Shown here piece by piece: positions 7,728 to 18,074 of a stretch of DNA of 64,000 nucleotides. The position numbers were made by a program, and so were the translations under genes. Origin of the DNA: Corallochytrium limacisporum. Taxonomy: Eukaryota > Opisthokonta. The notes under the pieces were generated by a model. The model did no database searches. It was not told the DNA's origin and was given only the letters and a program-made list of their open reading frames with translations. The DNA lies in assembly GCA_002811645.1 (NCBI GenBank), contig PDIP01000103.1, positions 1 to 64,000 of the forward strand, read 5' to 3'. How positions within the stretch are numbered: position 1 is the first letter of the stretch; each line of letters starts with the position of its first letter.

Positions 7728-9563
7728 ATGAGATGTTTTGCTTTGGAAACCAACAAGCAATTGCTGGCCTTGCTCTTGGTGGCTCTGCCTCATACCATGG
7801 GCCATCCATTGCACGAGCGTGAAATTGAAGAGTCATGCTTGTACAGCTACTGCGAGGAAAACGAAAAGTCAGCGAATGGAGAACCAATCGACCCGCTCAA
7901 ACCTTTGCTCTGTGGAGGACACTACGGCACAGGGTTTTACCGCACTAACTCCACTGGATGGGACGGCAACCTGTTGCCCATGCGAGACCAAATCAATGCC
8001 GTTAATGGCCATCTCATAATTGAGGACATGGCCAAAGAAGTTCAACAAATGGGTAGTGATTTTGAAGACTACATGGCACCCAAACTGGGTGACTTCACAA
8101 TTATGAAGGATGGCAAGATTAACCCTTGGGATACCCTGTTGTACAAGCTCAATGCAGTTGCCAGTCCAGCTCTGATGGCACCGTTCTATGTCGAACGCAA
8201 ATCTGAGAATGAAGGAGACTGGGATGCGTGGTATGATAGCTTGATTGACATGTTCCCGCACGGGCTCATGGACGATAACGGCAATGATCAGAAAGAATTG
8301 TGTGCTCGCGATTCCAGTAAAGACGGCATCCGCTATGTCTCATTTCCTGCGTATCACTTCAAGAGCTCCCAAGGTGATTCCAACCGTAACTTTGAATTCC
8401 AGGAACCCTTTGAGATCGTTTCCCGCGTCTGGCAAGCAAGTGCCGAGCTTCACAAAGGCTCGCCGCGAGAACTAATCATGGTAAACAACTTCCATGTGGG
8501 ATGCCAAGAGGGCTCTCTCGCGTACGAGGAATCTGTCATCAAGACTTCCACTGCATCCTCTTCATATGAGTACGAATCTAGCATCACACGTTCCAGCGAA
8601 TTTGAAATGAGCGCCTCCGTTTCCTACGAGATGGAACTTGGTTTCGGTCTAGGAGTGTCTCCGACTTTCAAAACAACAGTTGAAACAGGCCTCAAAAACG
8701 GACTTGAGAGCACCTCTTCCGAGGCTTTCGGTGGAGGGGAATCGTATACTGAGGCAGAAGAAACTCTTGTGAGCTACGGACCCGTAGCAGCAGACTTGCC
8801 TCCACGTTCCGTTACAAACATTACCATGTACGCTGACCAGGTCATTGCGGACATGCACTACACTGGCGACGCTATCTTTGACGACGAATTTCTTGGACTT
8901 CAATTCTACATTGATGGATTTGGTGAAACCAGTGTCCGTCTCGACTCGTATGATGAAAAGGACATTAGGCAGGCCATCGAAGACAAACTCCTCACTACGC
9001 CGGCCAGGATTAAGGAAACGCTTAATCTTGCTGCCAAGGTCATCGGTGCCGAGTGGTCCCCAGCGTTCATAGATAACCTGGTGTCTGCCTCTGGCTCCGC
9101 GAACATTAGGAGCAAAGTGGGGGACAATGTGATGATGAAAGTGTACCAATGCAACCTCGATGATCTGGAAGCAAACGGCTATGTTGTTAACGGCCGTCCT
9201 AAGTGCGATGAGGAGCTTGCAACATTGTACCCAGTAGAACACGACTGTGATGGTAACCCACTTGAGACTGAGACTGAGACGGAGACTGAGACGGAGACTG
9301 AGACGGAGACCGAGACTGAGACGGAGACGGAGACTGAGACGGAGACTGAGACTGAGACGGAGACTGAGACTGAGACGGAGACTGAGACGGAGACGGAGAC
9401 TGAGACGGAGACTGAGACGGAGACTGAGACCGTGACTGAGACGCAGACGAAGCCCCCGAAGCCCCCGAAGGATGATCGGCCGTGGTGTTTCAAACGCCTC
9501 CCATCTTGCTTCAAATTCGAACTTATCACTACGTTCTCTTGGTACGTGCGCGATGACTGCTGA
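7728..9563 (+). CDS. Secreted aerolysin-like protein with Glu-Thr repeat, paralogue 2
   Basis: I start this 611-residue protein at the ATG at 7728 rather than the upstream TTG, which gives a signal peptide (hydrophobic core about residues 11-22). It aligns with the 3666-5207 product over the Leu-Leu-Tyr-Lys-Leu-Asn-Ala-Val region, the Ser/Thr-rich aerolysin-like segment (about residues 270-390) and the Lys-Val-Ile-Gly-Ala-Glu-Trp region. Unlike that paralogue it has a long C-terminal extension. Residues 513-568 are 28 uninterrupted Glu-Thr dipeptides, then a Pro/Lys linker, then a short tail with three cysteines. The Glu-Thr stretch may be a stalk holding the Cys-rich tail away from the core. 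Pore formation is inferred from fold resemblance only. The gene is intact. Confidence 0.65.
   Translation: MRCFALETNKQLLALLLVALPHTMGHPLHEREIEESCLYSYCEENEKSANGEPIDPLKPLLCGGHYGTGFYRTNSTGWDGNLLPMRDQINAVNGHLIIEDMAKEVQQMGSDFEDYMAPKLGDFTIMKDGKINPWDTLLYKLNAVASPALMAPFYVERKSENEGDWDAWYDSLIDMFPHGLMDDNGNDQKELCARDSSKDGIRYVSFPAYHFKSSQGDSNRNFEFQEPFEIVSRVWQASAELHKGSPRELIMVNNFHVGCQEGSLAYEESVIKTSTASSSYEYESSITRSSEFEMSASVSYEMELGFGLGVSPTFKTTVETGLKNGLESTSSEAFGGGESYTEAEETLVSYGPVAADLPPRSVTNITMYADQVIADMHYTGDAIFDDEFLGLQFYIDGFGETSVRLDSYDEKDIRQAIEDKLLTTPARIKETLNLAAKVIGAEWSPAFIDNLVSASGSANIRSKVGDNVMMKVYQCNLDDLEANGYVVNGRPKCDEELATLYPVEHDCDGNPLETETETETETETETETETETETETETETETETETETETETETETETETETETETETVTETQTKPPKPPKDDRPWCFKRLPSCFKFELITTFSWYVRDDC
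9264..9431 (+). repeat. In-frame GAGAC(T/G/C) hexanucleotide repeat encoding (Glu-Thr)28
   Basis: There are 28 tandem hexamers of GAG-ACN with the third base of the Thr codon varying among T, G and C. Synonymous variation shows the array is not a fresh slippage product and that the dipeptide is maintained. Nearby degenerate units (Val-Thr, Glu-Thr, Gln-Thr) follow. Confidence 0.85.
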
Positions 9564-10882
9564 TCATGCACATTTCAAGACCTTGACTCTCTTAAAGGCA
9601 ATAACGTGTCGCACGTAGGGCGAACAGTTACCAGTGACAGCGGAATAGTTGTTGACTAATACATTCCTTGCACACCTGATTTTGTTTTCGACTTCTGGCT
9701 GGTTTCCCATACATACGCTGTCCGTCAAGGACCTCAATCATCGTGCTCCCGAGTAGACTTTCTGTAATGAATGCAAGCAGGGGTGCCACAGACACCGTAA
9801 TATTTCGAGAATTCTTAAAAGACTTTGATGGTGTCCACGTTTTCCGTGGTGCTTTCTCGTCCGGGGCGGCACACCACGTACGCGGTAGATAGCCCAGGCC
9901 AACAGGACCGGACAGAGACAGTGCCCTCTTCCGGATGCTCATCCCTTAATTTCTGTGCGCACGACGACCGGACGTGTTGAGATTCGAATGTCGGTTTCCC
10001 GGAGGAGCGTCGACAAGGTGCATGTTGCCGGACGCATTCAGTTTTCCGGGACGTCAAGCGTGCTCGAATACACGCTCGCAATGCGGTCTCTTGGGAATGT
10101 GGGGGAGAGGTGCAGGTGGCTTCAGAGAATCCATTTTCAGGGTGACAAGATGATACCTTAGTCGTTAATTTTCCAGCCTTCAATATTATGTGGGAACTCT
10201 CGCAACAGGGAGACTCTTTGCATAAGAAGCAACGCACTTGCACTGTGTACTACTCCTAATTGCGACTACCCAATAGATCCCCCGTTGAGCACCAAGGCAA
10301 TTGTCGTGCTTTTTGGCGCGACGCAAAGCGGCAATACCGGGGACACTAATTGATTCATGGTGACAGCAGGCGAAAATCAAGGAAATGAGCACTATTACCT
10401 AAAGAAGTGGAAAAGGAGCAGAACAAGCACCCACCAACTGCCAAGTGTATGGGACATTGGAAGAACCCTTGTGAGTCCACCCACGGTTGGGTGGTACCAG
10501 TACCACAGAACAGCGAGTGGAGCGGGAGAGAAAAAAAGAAAGGGGGTGGGGGCGGGAAGGAGGGGAAGGGACAGGGGAAGGGAGAGGGCAAGAGAACAAG
10601 GAGGCAGCAAGGGAAAAGGGCAGCTTGGGACTCAAGCCCCTGTATCGAGAGCTTACCTAGGTAGGTTTTGTCGGGTTCTAAGGGAAGGGGCGTCATGTTG
10701 CCCATGTTCGTTCCTTTAAACTGTCCCTATGGTTCTAGAGAGCGCTACGTTCATGGAAAGAATGCCCATTTTCAGAACAGGACTCCCTGGCACATCGTTG
10801 GTACTAATTGCAATCGTGTTCCTGATCTCAATGCGACGATAGTGAACGTTATACACTTTCTGACGAAAGAGATCAAATTACC
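9564..10882. other. Spacer with G-rich tract
   Basis: No gene is supported. Positions about 10526-10620 form a purine tract with many runs of three to five G on the plus strand, capable in principle of forming a G-quadruplex or triplex. Open frames across it are low-complexity. Confidence 0.5.
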
Positions 10883-12346
10883 ATGTTTTCCCCCAGTATC
10901 AAAACTGCCACAAGCAACAATGATGATGGTTTCTTTTTTGTCCAAAACTTCTCAAAAAATATATCAAGTGCTACCATCGACATTGACAGTGAACTGGCCT
11001 CCTGTTTTACGCACAGTATGTTCGAATATCCTTCTGCAATCATCCAGGCCGTTAATGTCTCTTCAAACGGCACATCACCTGACTGTGATTTTGCAAGCGG
11101 TAGTGTTGTGGTTGACGATGCCAATGGTGGTAAACTGAACGTGAAAGCCACCATGCGAAATGGCGGTCTGAGCCCCAACGGTGGCAAGCCGGTGGTAGAG
11201 ATAACTGACATGTATCTGACACCATTCGGAACAGGCACAAATCAATGGCGTGACAATGATGTTGTTACTGTTTATTACAACGCCTATGATTCGAATTACA
11301 TGACCACATGCGATTGGGACTACTGGTTACTGAATCGTGGATGCCCCGGTGTGTCCATGGACAACATGCAAGGAGGGGTGAACATACCTGTTACCGGTCA
11401 GATAACGTTCCTAGGATTCGGTGAGGTGAATGCGAAATTCACGACGATAAGCGACGATCAGAGACCGCTTGTATGGGAACGCTCACTCGATTTTACACAG
11501 CCATACGGAGGCACAAACTTATCCCAAGACATCATTGCCACAAAGGAAATGTGTAATGTGAAGAGTGCTGTCTATGAAGTATATGTGACACCCCTTGATA
11601 ATCATTTGGTTTTCGATTTGGACTACAGCTGGGGAGCCCTAGGCTGCGAGGTCCACGTCACCGCAGGTACCGAGTATGGTGAGGTGGTCAAGGATGATAT
11701 GGTAGTCGTATGGACAGCACCAGCACGTAGTGAGTATCGTTATGATGACTGGCCCGTGACTCGAATCGCCGCTTGCACGATTGCGGAATTTAATTCACAG
11801 ACTGGCTGCGGTAGTGTAGCGCCATCAGAAGTCATTGGTGGCTTAAATATCCCAAAGAATGACATTCCGTACACGGGCCAGCTTCAGTTTTTCAATGCAG
11901 TGCTCACATTCGGTCATACGCATTCCAGCAGCAATGCTTTGGACCTAGTCTATCCTCCAAGTGTCACATTTCCAGGCTCCAAAGCCTTTTCAGAGAACAC
12001 CCAAGGAGTGATCGCTAGTCGTCAGCAATGCCAAGTATCGAAAACCACCTACACTATTGCATTCTATAACCCTGAAGCTACTGATCCTGGCTCACTAATT
12101 TTGGACATCGACTACGTCTGGCTCAATGGAGGATGTACGGTGCAAATCACTGGTATCTCGCAATCTGCCGGTGCTATAGACGACGATGGGATCGTTGTAT
12201 ACACGGCACCGAAAACAAAGAAGGACGACGCAGTTCCAGAGACCATTCTTGAAGTCTGCACTACCGTGTACTGGTCAAGTCATGATGGTTGCCCCCACGT
12301 AACAGCCGCCGATGTCCTTGGCGGCATTAACGTGCCCAGCCCTTGA
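10883..12346 (+). CDS. Internally repeated protein, unknown, probably incomplete
   Basis: This 487-residue protein is not recognised. It has an internal repeat of about 155-160 residues. A motif Gly-Cys-x-x-Val followed by Gly-Gly-(Val/Leu/Ile)-Asn-(Ile/Val)-Pro recurs starting at residues 153, 308 and 469, and an Asp-Tyr-x-Trp-x-x-x-Gly-Cys-x-Val motif occurs twice between them. The third copy stops right after the Asn-Val-Pro motif. The predicted composition is beta-rich and acidic, with paired cysteines, as in extracellular proteins, yet no signal peptide follows the first ATG. Loss of the 5' end, an upstream exon, or truncation of a longer repeat protein would all explain this. It may be an adhesin-like or surface protein, but no known domain is visible. 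Confidence 0.6.
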   Translation: MFSPSIKTATSNNDDGFFFVQNFSKNISSATIDIDSELASCFTHSMFEYPSAIIQAVNVSSNGTSPDCDFASGSVVVDDANGGKLNVKATMRNGGLSPNGGKPVVEITDMYLTPFGTGTNQWRDNDVVTVYYNAYDSNYMTTCDWDYWLLNRGCPGVSMDNMQGGVNIPVTGQITFLGFGEVNAKFTTISDDQRPLVWERSLDFTQPYGGTNLSQDIIATKEMCNVKSAVYEVYVTPLDNHLVFDLDYSWGALGCEVHVTAGTEYGEVVKDDMVVVWTAPARSEYRYDDWPVTRIAACTIAEFNSQTGCGSVAPSEVIGGLNIPKNDIPYTGQLQFFNAVLTFGHTHSSSNALDLVYPPSVTFPGSKAFSENTQGVIASRQQCQVSKTTYTIAFYNPEATDPGSLILDIDYVWLNGGCTVQITGISQSAGAIDDDGIVVYTAPKTKKDDAVPETILEVCTTVYWSSHDGCPHVTAADVLGGINVPSP

Positions 12347-12698
12347 AAATTTTCCAATTTGAAATCATTATTTTGGACTTTCCCGCATCCGGGGGAAGCT
12401 GTCGTTGCCCATGCAGTCTGCCGTGGACCATAACTCAATTTAGCAAGTACCGTTTCCGTTTGAGGGTGTAACGTTATTTGGCCCCGATCCAAGAGGCCGC
12501 CTCATGATACACTGAGGATCCGAATTACCGATGTCTATGCCACCGTTTTGTATTGAAGCGAGGACTTGCGAAGAGTCTGGTAAACAACTAGTATAAAACA
12601 CAAGTCTGTGGAATATCAATAAATCTCTGGAGAGTCTCTTTGTTGGTTCGTGGAGATTGTGTGCCTGCTGGCAGAATGTTTGCGACCGAATAATGGCT
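12347..12698. other. Intergenic spacer between converging genes
   Basis: No gene is seen. It must contain both 3' ends; an AATAAA lies near 12619 on the plus strand. Confidence 0.5.
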
Positions 12699-14273
12699 TC
12701 AATAGAAGGTCTGACCGAACGGGTTTCCGGCATTGGCTGCCATGGGTTGTCCATACATGTTATAAGCACCCATTTGGGCTCCAGCGGGATACCCGGCAGG
12801 TGCCGGCTGGGCACTGTACGCAGGAGGTGCACCAGCCGCTGGAGCAGCATAACCGGCTGGAGGCTGGGCTGCGATGTAGCCCGCAGGGGATGGTGTGGTA
12901 GCAGCACCCACGGGGGGTGCCCCGTACTGACCTGGCATAGGAGCCGGCGCACCGGGAGCAGCAGTGGATGGCTTCGGTGCGTGCATGCCCGCAACGGCAC
13001 TAACACCTGCGCCACCATTCAAGTACGCGTAAGGGTCCCCGGATTGAGCCGCAGCTTCCACTGGGTTGACCAACTTGGCCGCTTCTTCCGCCTTCTTCTG
13101 AGCCTCTGTCTTGACCCCTCCCGCAGCATCTGAGCTAGCGTACGCTGCCTGCACCTCGGCAGCCACGTAGGTCTTGCCACCGTTCTGCAGGGCATGCTCC
13201 ATGAGCTGACGGCGGTGTGAATCGAGCTGTGTCTTGGTACTGGTGTACTGAGCATTGAGAGACCCAACTGCGGGGTTGATGTGGTTGTCCAACTCCCACT
13301 GCACCCAAGCCAGAGCGCGCTGTACCTCTCTGGCACTAGCCTTCAGGAGCTTGAGACCTTTCCGAATCTGCTGATTGACAATGGCATCGCCAACGAAACC
13401 ATTGAGCAAAGAGTCAAGCAGCAAACCCATCTGTCTGCCAGACTCTACCTTCACGGCAATCATAGTGGGGACCGCCTGCCTGGCCTGATTGATCAGCTGT
13501 TCGGCCTTGGCACCGGCAGCCTTAGCGCGCTTAATGTGCATCTGTTTGCCAACATTCATGCCAAACTGGCCTGGGCCCCGATTGCGAGGACCGTTGACAA
13601 TATTTCCGACCTGATTCATTTGACCCCAACGGAGGGCTGCCTGCATCTGCTGCTCAGCCGATTGGCAGCACTTGTCGGCCTGCTGGATCATGCTGCGCGC
13701 GCTTTCATAGCGCTGTTTATCAGCATTCGCGGCCTGCAAACTCGGCGCAAGGCGGAGGAAATGCACCTCTAATTCATTCTCTTTGGCATCACCCGCACCA
13801 CCCTGACCGCGGAAGATACGTTCCAACATACCCGCTTCCTCAGCTTTGAGCTGCTTCAGCTTGGTGTCCGATCCCTTGAGACTTTGCAGGGTCTTCTCCT
13901 CTGCGGTAAGGTCAGTCTGGTGCATGCCAACCTCTGTTTGCAAATTCCTGATCTTTTCTGTTAGCTCGTTGATTTCATTCTTAATTTCGCCTTCCTTACC
14001 GCTGATGCCTCCCTTTTTGAAACGGGCACCGAAACGCTTCGGGCCACGATGGCCAAGTTTCTCCAGCTGTTCGTCGAGTTTTTTCTTCTCCGCTTCGGTC
14101 TTGGCCAAGTACTTCTTGCTCGACTGAAGCTGAGCGTTAATACCCGCACATTTCTGGTATTGAACATTAGCCTTTACTTCAACATTTTCCGTGCTGAGAC
14201 GCAGGATCTCCTTTGTAACTTCATCAAACCGCTGCAGATCACTCTGCGCGACGGTGCCAGCAGGGGCTGCCAT
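12699..14273 (-). CDS. Coiled-coil protein with Pro/Ala/Gly/Tyr-rich tail and C-terminal NPF
   Basis: This 524-residue protein is not recognised. Residues about 10-70 and 93-150 are heptad-like and charged, predicted coiled coil, separated by a basic Gly/Arg/Lys/Phe linker. The middle (about 165-380) is helical and Ala/Gln-rich. From about 410 the chain is Pro/Ala/Gly/Tyr-rich with several Pro-Ala-Gly-Tyr repeats, like the flexible tails of annexin or ESCRT-associated proteins. It ends close to Asn-Pro-Phe-Gly. NPF is the canonical ligand of EH domains, and an EH-domain scaffold is encoded at 41673. An endocytic or cortical scaffold role is plausible but inferred. There is no signal peptide or membrane segment. 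Confidence 0.7.
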   Translation of the reverse strand: MAAPAGTVAQSDLQRFDEVTKEILRLSTENVEVKANVQYQKCAGINAQLQSSKKYLAKTEAEKKKLDEQLEKLGHRGPKRFGARFKKGGISGKEGEIKNEINELTEKIRNLQTEVGMHQTDLTAEEKTLQSLKGSDTKLKQLKAEEAGMLERIFRGQGGAGDAKENELEVHFLRLAPSLQAANADKQRYESARSMIQQADKCCQSAEQQMQAALRWGQMNQVGNIVNGPRNRGPGQFGMNVGKQMHIKRAKAAGAKAEQLINQARQAVPTMIAVKVESGRQMGLLLDSLLNGFVGDAIVNQQIRKGLKLLKASAREVQRALAWVQWELDNHINPAVGSLNAQYTSTKTQLDSHRRQLMEHALQNGGKTYVAAEVQAAYASSDAAGGVKTEAQKKAEEAAKLVNPVEAAAQSGDPYAYLNGGAGVSAVAGMHAPKPSTAAPGAPAPMPGQYGAPPVGAATTPSPAGYIAAQPPAGYAAPAAGAPPAYSAQPAPAGYPAGAQMGAYNMYGQPMAANAGNPFGQTFY

Positions 14274-14538
14274 TGACGTGTTTTCTGAGTATGTCTACGA
14301 AATTGGTTCGCCTATTTTACGATGTGGAGTACTGATCCACGAATATTGACCTTCAATACCCTTTTCATTCCCTCTTCTCTGTTGATGCACAGACAAGGGT
14401 GCCCTAAATAGGTGAGGCTGCGCCCGTGGAGTGGAATGTGGGGGTGGCGCTGCCCTCTTGCGGAATTCCGCCCACCACGTTCTTCCCCCCTCTCCGGCTT
14501 CCACCAAGTTGCATGCAAAATGCCCTACTCCTCTTTCT

Positions 14539-14542
<4 letters not shown>

Positions 14543-14575
<33 letters not shown>
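14543..14575. repeat. (CT)n microsatellite
   Basis: About 16 CT units on the plus strand, 270 bp upstream of the minus-strand gene starting at 14273, so GA-rich in that gene's sense strand. Confidence 0.9.
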
Positions 14576-14577
<2 letters not shown>

Positions 14578-15054
14578 TTGTCACAGCTCCCTCGCTCTCT
14601 CTCCCTGTCTCTCGCAGCTCCCTCTCCCTCCTGTTCCCGCAATCGCGTCCAGTCCCTTGTTCCTGCACCATAGAATTTCAGTCGCAAGTTTTTGGTATTG
14701 AATTGCTTACTCTGTTGATTGTGGTGGATAATCCGGTCTAAGCCGGACCGCAGGGTAAGCGATTCCGAGAGAGCCCGAGAGAAAATTAGAAATCACCGGT
14801 TCCCCCCCCTTCCCCCTTCCCTCCGCGGAGGAATGGAAGAAAGAAGTGATGTAGGGGTGTAAAGAGCCCCGAAAAGAAAAAAAAAATTAAACAACACACA
14901 CACCAGCTCACAAAAATGAGAGCAAGGCTCCCCACGGAGTGAGGGAAGGAAAGTGTACATGACACCGACTCCCCCTTCTACCTGGGGCCTCTCTCCACCT
15001 CTCTCTCCGCCTCCACCCGCGGCTTTTTTCGGAATGGAGTCGAAGCAATCTCAA

Positions 15055-15077
15055 GCTCTCTCTCTCTCTCTCTCTCC
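15055..15077. repeat. (CT)n microsatellite
   Basis: About 11 CT units within a pyrimidine-rich region, same orientation as the tract at 14543. Confidence 0.85.
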
Positions 15078-16464
15078 CTCCCCCTTCCTTCTCAAGGTCG
15101 GGAAGAAGAAAAGGGGGTGACTGGGGATCTTTGGATTGGGAGTGGTGGCAGTGAGGATTAAGCATCCTCTTAGGTTTTCCGATTATACACAATGTATTGC
15201 CTTGCACAGAAGCCAGTATAGTGCGGGATGGTATACTTGTGCTTGGATTTCTGTGTTTGTTTCGCGGTTGGGGCTCCTCGGGAGGACTCTCAAGGCAGAG
15301 CGAGCGAGATAAAAATGTGATGAGGGTTTGCTTTGGTCTGCATGCCGCACGGGCGTTAGGCGTGTGGCGGTAGTTTGGCACCATGTCAAGGGGGAGGGCA
15401 AGGGTCAACAACGAGAGACGAAGAACCCCACGGAATGTTGCACTTTTGCTTTTTTCATCACTTTCATCTGCTGGTTTGTTTGCTGTACTCCCCACAAAAT
15501 GGATCTGGGATGTCGCCCCGCCCGCTCTCCTTGGTCAAAAACCGCAACAGCACCACGCAGGCTGCACTGAGCATGGTACCGGGAAAAAACTGAGCTTGTA
15601 GCTAGCAGCCGAAGCCATCTCCACCTGCCATCCGAGAGCCGACTGGCGAGAAGAGATGTCGACTTCCCGACTCCACACTCACTCACTCACTCACATCCAT
15701 CCATCCTATATATCCCGATACCCACTGAAGCCAGTGCACACAAAGGATAGGCAGACAAGTGACGTACATTTGGCAACCCACTGCGCCGTTATTCAGAGAT
15801 ATTGGCGAAGATCACTCTCGTGCTTGGTGCGCTGGGGGAGTAGCAGCTGACACCTTAAGGGTGCGCTTTACCTGCCGCCGGCTTGGTGGGGATGGCCCGC
15901 TTCCGTCTCCGTACTGACGGACCGCGACTCTGTTTTCACAGTACGTTGTGACGCCATTAATTTTGCTTACAACCAAAAAAAAAATGTTTTTTCTTTTGGG
16001 TGTGCGTAGGAGAAGAGGGTGGGGTAGGGGGCGCGGACCTGTCGTGAAGAGAAGGCATGATCGGGGACCCAGTTGTTAAACACCGGACAAAATTTTTCCT
16101 TTCTTTCGTAATTTTGTATTATGTCCCTGACTCTCCTGACTGAGGAAAAAAATACCTTCTTCCACCGACGGGACCCCACGGGAACAGAAGAAAAAGTACA
16201 TGAATCATGCGGAAATGACGGGAGGGTGCTCGGTACACACTGGCCGAGAAGATAGGGGCTGTGTGGTTGGTTGTGGGTGGGTGTATTTGGCCCCGTCGGG
16301 GGGCGGGAGGTAAGACGGTCGTCCCGCTGTTGGTAGGCCATTTTGTCCTCGCCCCCCTCCCAACCTCCCCCACCCCTGAGGCAACGAGTAGGGACGAGCG
16401 TGCTCGGGTTGAAGACAAGCTTTGGTCATTCCAAACTGTTGTACATCATTTTACTGATACTCAT

Positions 16465-16521
16465 TTGCCTCTGTGGCCACGAATGCCGTAGTCATTGCCT
16501 CTGTGGCCACGAATGCCGTAG
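16465..16521. repeat. Tandem duplication, 30-bp period
   Basis: A 27-bp core (16465-16491) recurs exactly at 16495-16521. There are only two copies and no further units. Confidence 0.9.
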
Positions 16522-17840
16522 TACTCTCCTTCTCGGTATGCTGTTGCATGTTTGAAATGTGCACACTGAACATGGATACAGAAGCGCATACATCCACATC
16601 GATGGTGGGAGAGAGTATTCATTTTTGCGTACATCACGTGGGTTATCATGACTATAGCTCGAAGGTACACATAACATTGTGTGAAGCCAAGCATCTTCAC
16701 GTCAACAAGCATCCTGAGTATCAGCATCAGCAGAGCTACGCAACATTTTCTGCGCTTCGCAACGTAATCCAGCGCTGGTTTCGAATCCGTCTGAAGAAGC
16801 ACCTATTCTGAAATACCTAACCAGCTCCTGCCTCGCAGAGCACCCAAACAAGCGATCAGAGGTGAAATGTTCCTCTGTCCCAGGCGTGACCAGGGAAAAA
16901 TCCAAGGAAGATAACCCGCTTCCATGGAGGAATCCATGATCACCACCATGATGGGACCCTTACTGTAGGGAGAACTGTTCCCCGGTGTCGAATCCTACTC
17001 CTTTAGGGTCGCGGAATTGACAAGAAGAAAAGGGGGGAAGGGAGGGAGTCGATTTCCATAGTGAGGATGCAACTCGCGCGCCTATGTCCAGTCGGCCGTC
17101 TAGGTGGGCACGCGACACATAACTTGCAAATGCAATCCTTCAGTAGTAAACAGAGGTCTCATTTATGCTTACAATCAGACGACTGACGGGAGATGGCATA
17201 CATGTTTCCTTCCCAGTTAAACCGTCAGTGAAATTCTCAAAATGGTATAAATGGCCAAGTATGCTTCTTGTGGGCGACTTGGTGTTCAACGTTTAGGGAT
17301 ATCCTTTCGCCCCTAACAAGAGAGAAATGGTACTTCAAGGCAGAACGCTGTTGAAATTACTAACTCGGTAGCATGCATCCGCTCCACAAAAAGGGCAGGT
17401 GAGTGAATGGGGCGCCGAACCAGGCCTTCCCTACCCTTAGTATTGACGACGGAACAGTAAGAGTAGGGTTCGTGTAATTGGGCACTCCGCTAAAAAATTA
17501 ATGCCATTAAGGTCTTCGATGCCCTTGTAAGAAAATTGAGGAGGAGATGGCGAGTTAGACAAGTTCCTTAGAATGCTCGAACCTGTACATCCCAAAGGCT
17601 AGGGTTAGGGCTAGGACATACAAGTACCAAGTCACAGGTAGTCACTTGTATCTTACCAGGTATTGTCAATGTAGTGGTTTAATTCTTAAGATGTGGTGGA
17701 CAGTGGTATGGGTCCAATGATATTGTAAGTGATCGAGCTGAGAAGTTCCAAAATGGCTGTAGCCACAGATATCTTGTCGCGGTGATGCACAATCTGTTTA
17801 TAAATTCGCTTTCAGCAACAAGTTTTTGAACCCGATCTGC

Positions 17841-18074
17841 CTATACATTTCCTGCATATTCGATCTTCTTTTCACCGTCGCGACGGGTGAGAATCAGATA
17901 CCATGCGTGGATCACTCCAGGAAGCCAGGCCAGGAGTGTTAACAATATGTTGATCAAAAGGTGGAGATCACAGCGAACCTTAAAGAAGGCTGCCAGAGGA
18001 GGCAGAAATACTGCCAAGATAATCAAGCAAACGTCACCGCAAGTTCCCATGATGTTGGTGAGTGCCCTAAACAT
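17841..18074 (-). CDS. PMP3: PMP3/UPF0057 plasma-membrane proteolipid
   Basis: This 77-residue protein matches the Pmp3/stress-induced hydrophobic peptide family. It has two membrane segments (about residues 14-33 and 38-61) joined by a short polar turn with Lys-Val-Arg-Cys, a Leu-Pro-Pro-Leu-Ala motif in the first helix and Trp-Leu-Pro-Gly-Val-Ile-His-Ala-Trp-Tyr in the second. A short charged C-terminal tail follows. Family members are about 50-80 residues, sit in the plasma membrane and affect membrane potential and tolerance to salt and cold. Met9 could be an alternative start that fits the usual family N-terminus better. It stands alone between long spacers. Confidence 0.9.
   Translation of the reverse strand: MFRALTNIMGTCGDVCLIILAVFLPPLAAFFKVRCDLHLLINILLTLLAWLPGVIHAWYLILTRRDGEKKIEYAGNV

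Larger units (their letters stand above)
14274..17840. other. Long spacer with CT microsatellites
   Basis: This 3.6-kb stretch has no supported gene. It holds two CT microsatellites, several G/C homopolymer runs and a 30-bp tandem duplication at 16465. Open frames are low-complexity or start at non-ATG codons. Confidence 0.5.

Noticed and set aside
8649-9242. 197-codon frame antisense to the aerolysin-like gene 2
   Set aside because: It overlaps an intact coding region and shows no protein features.
14908-15495. 195-codon minus-strand frame
   Set aside because: It starts at GTG, not ATG, and runs through a CT/GA microsatellite.
17598-17615. Internal TTAGGG-like sequence
   Set aside because: It is only one exact unit with flanking variants, and differs from this chromosome's own TTCAGG repeat.
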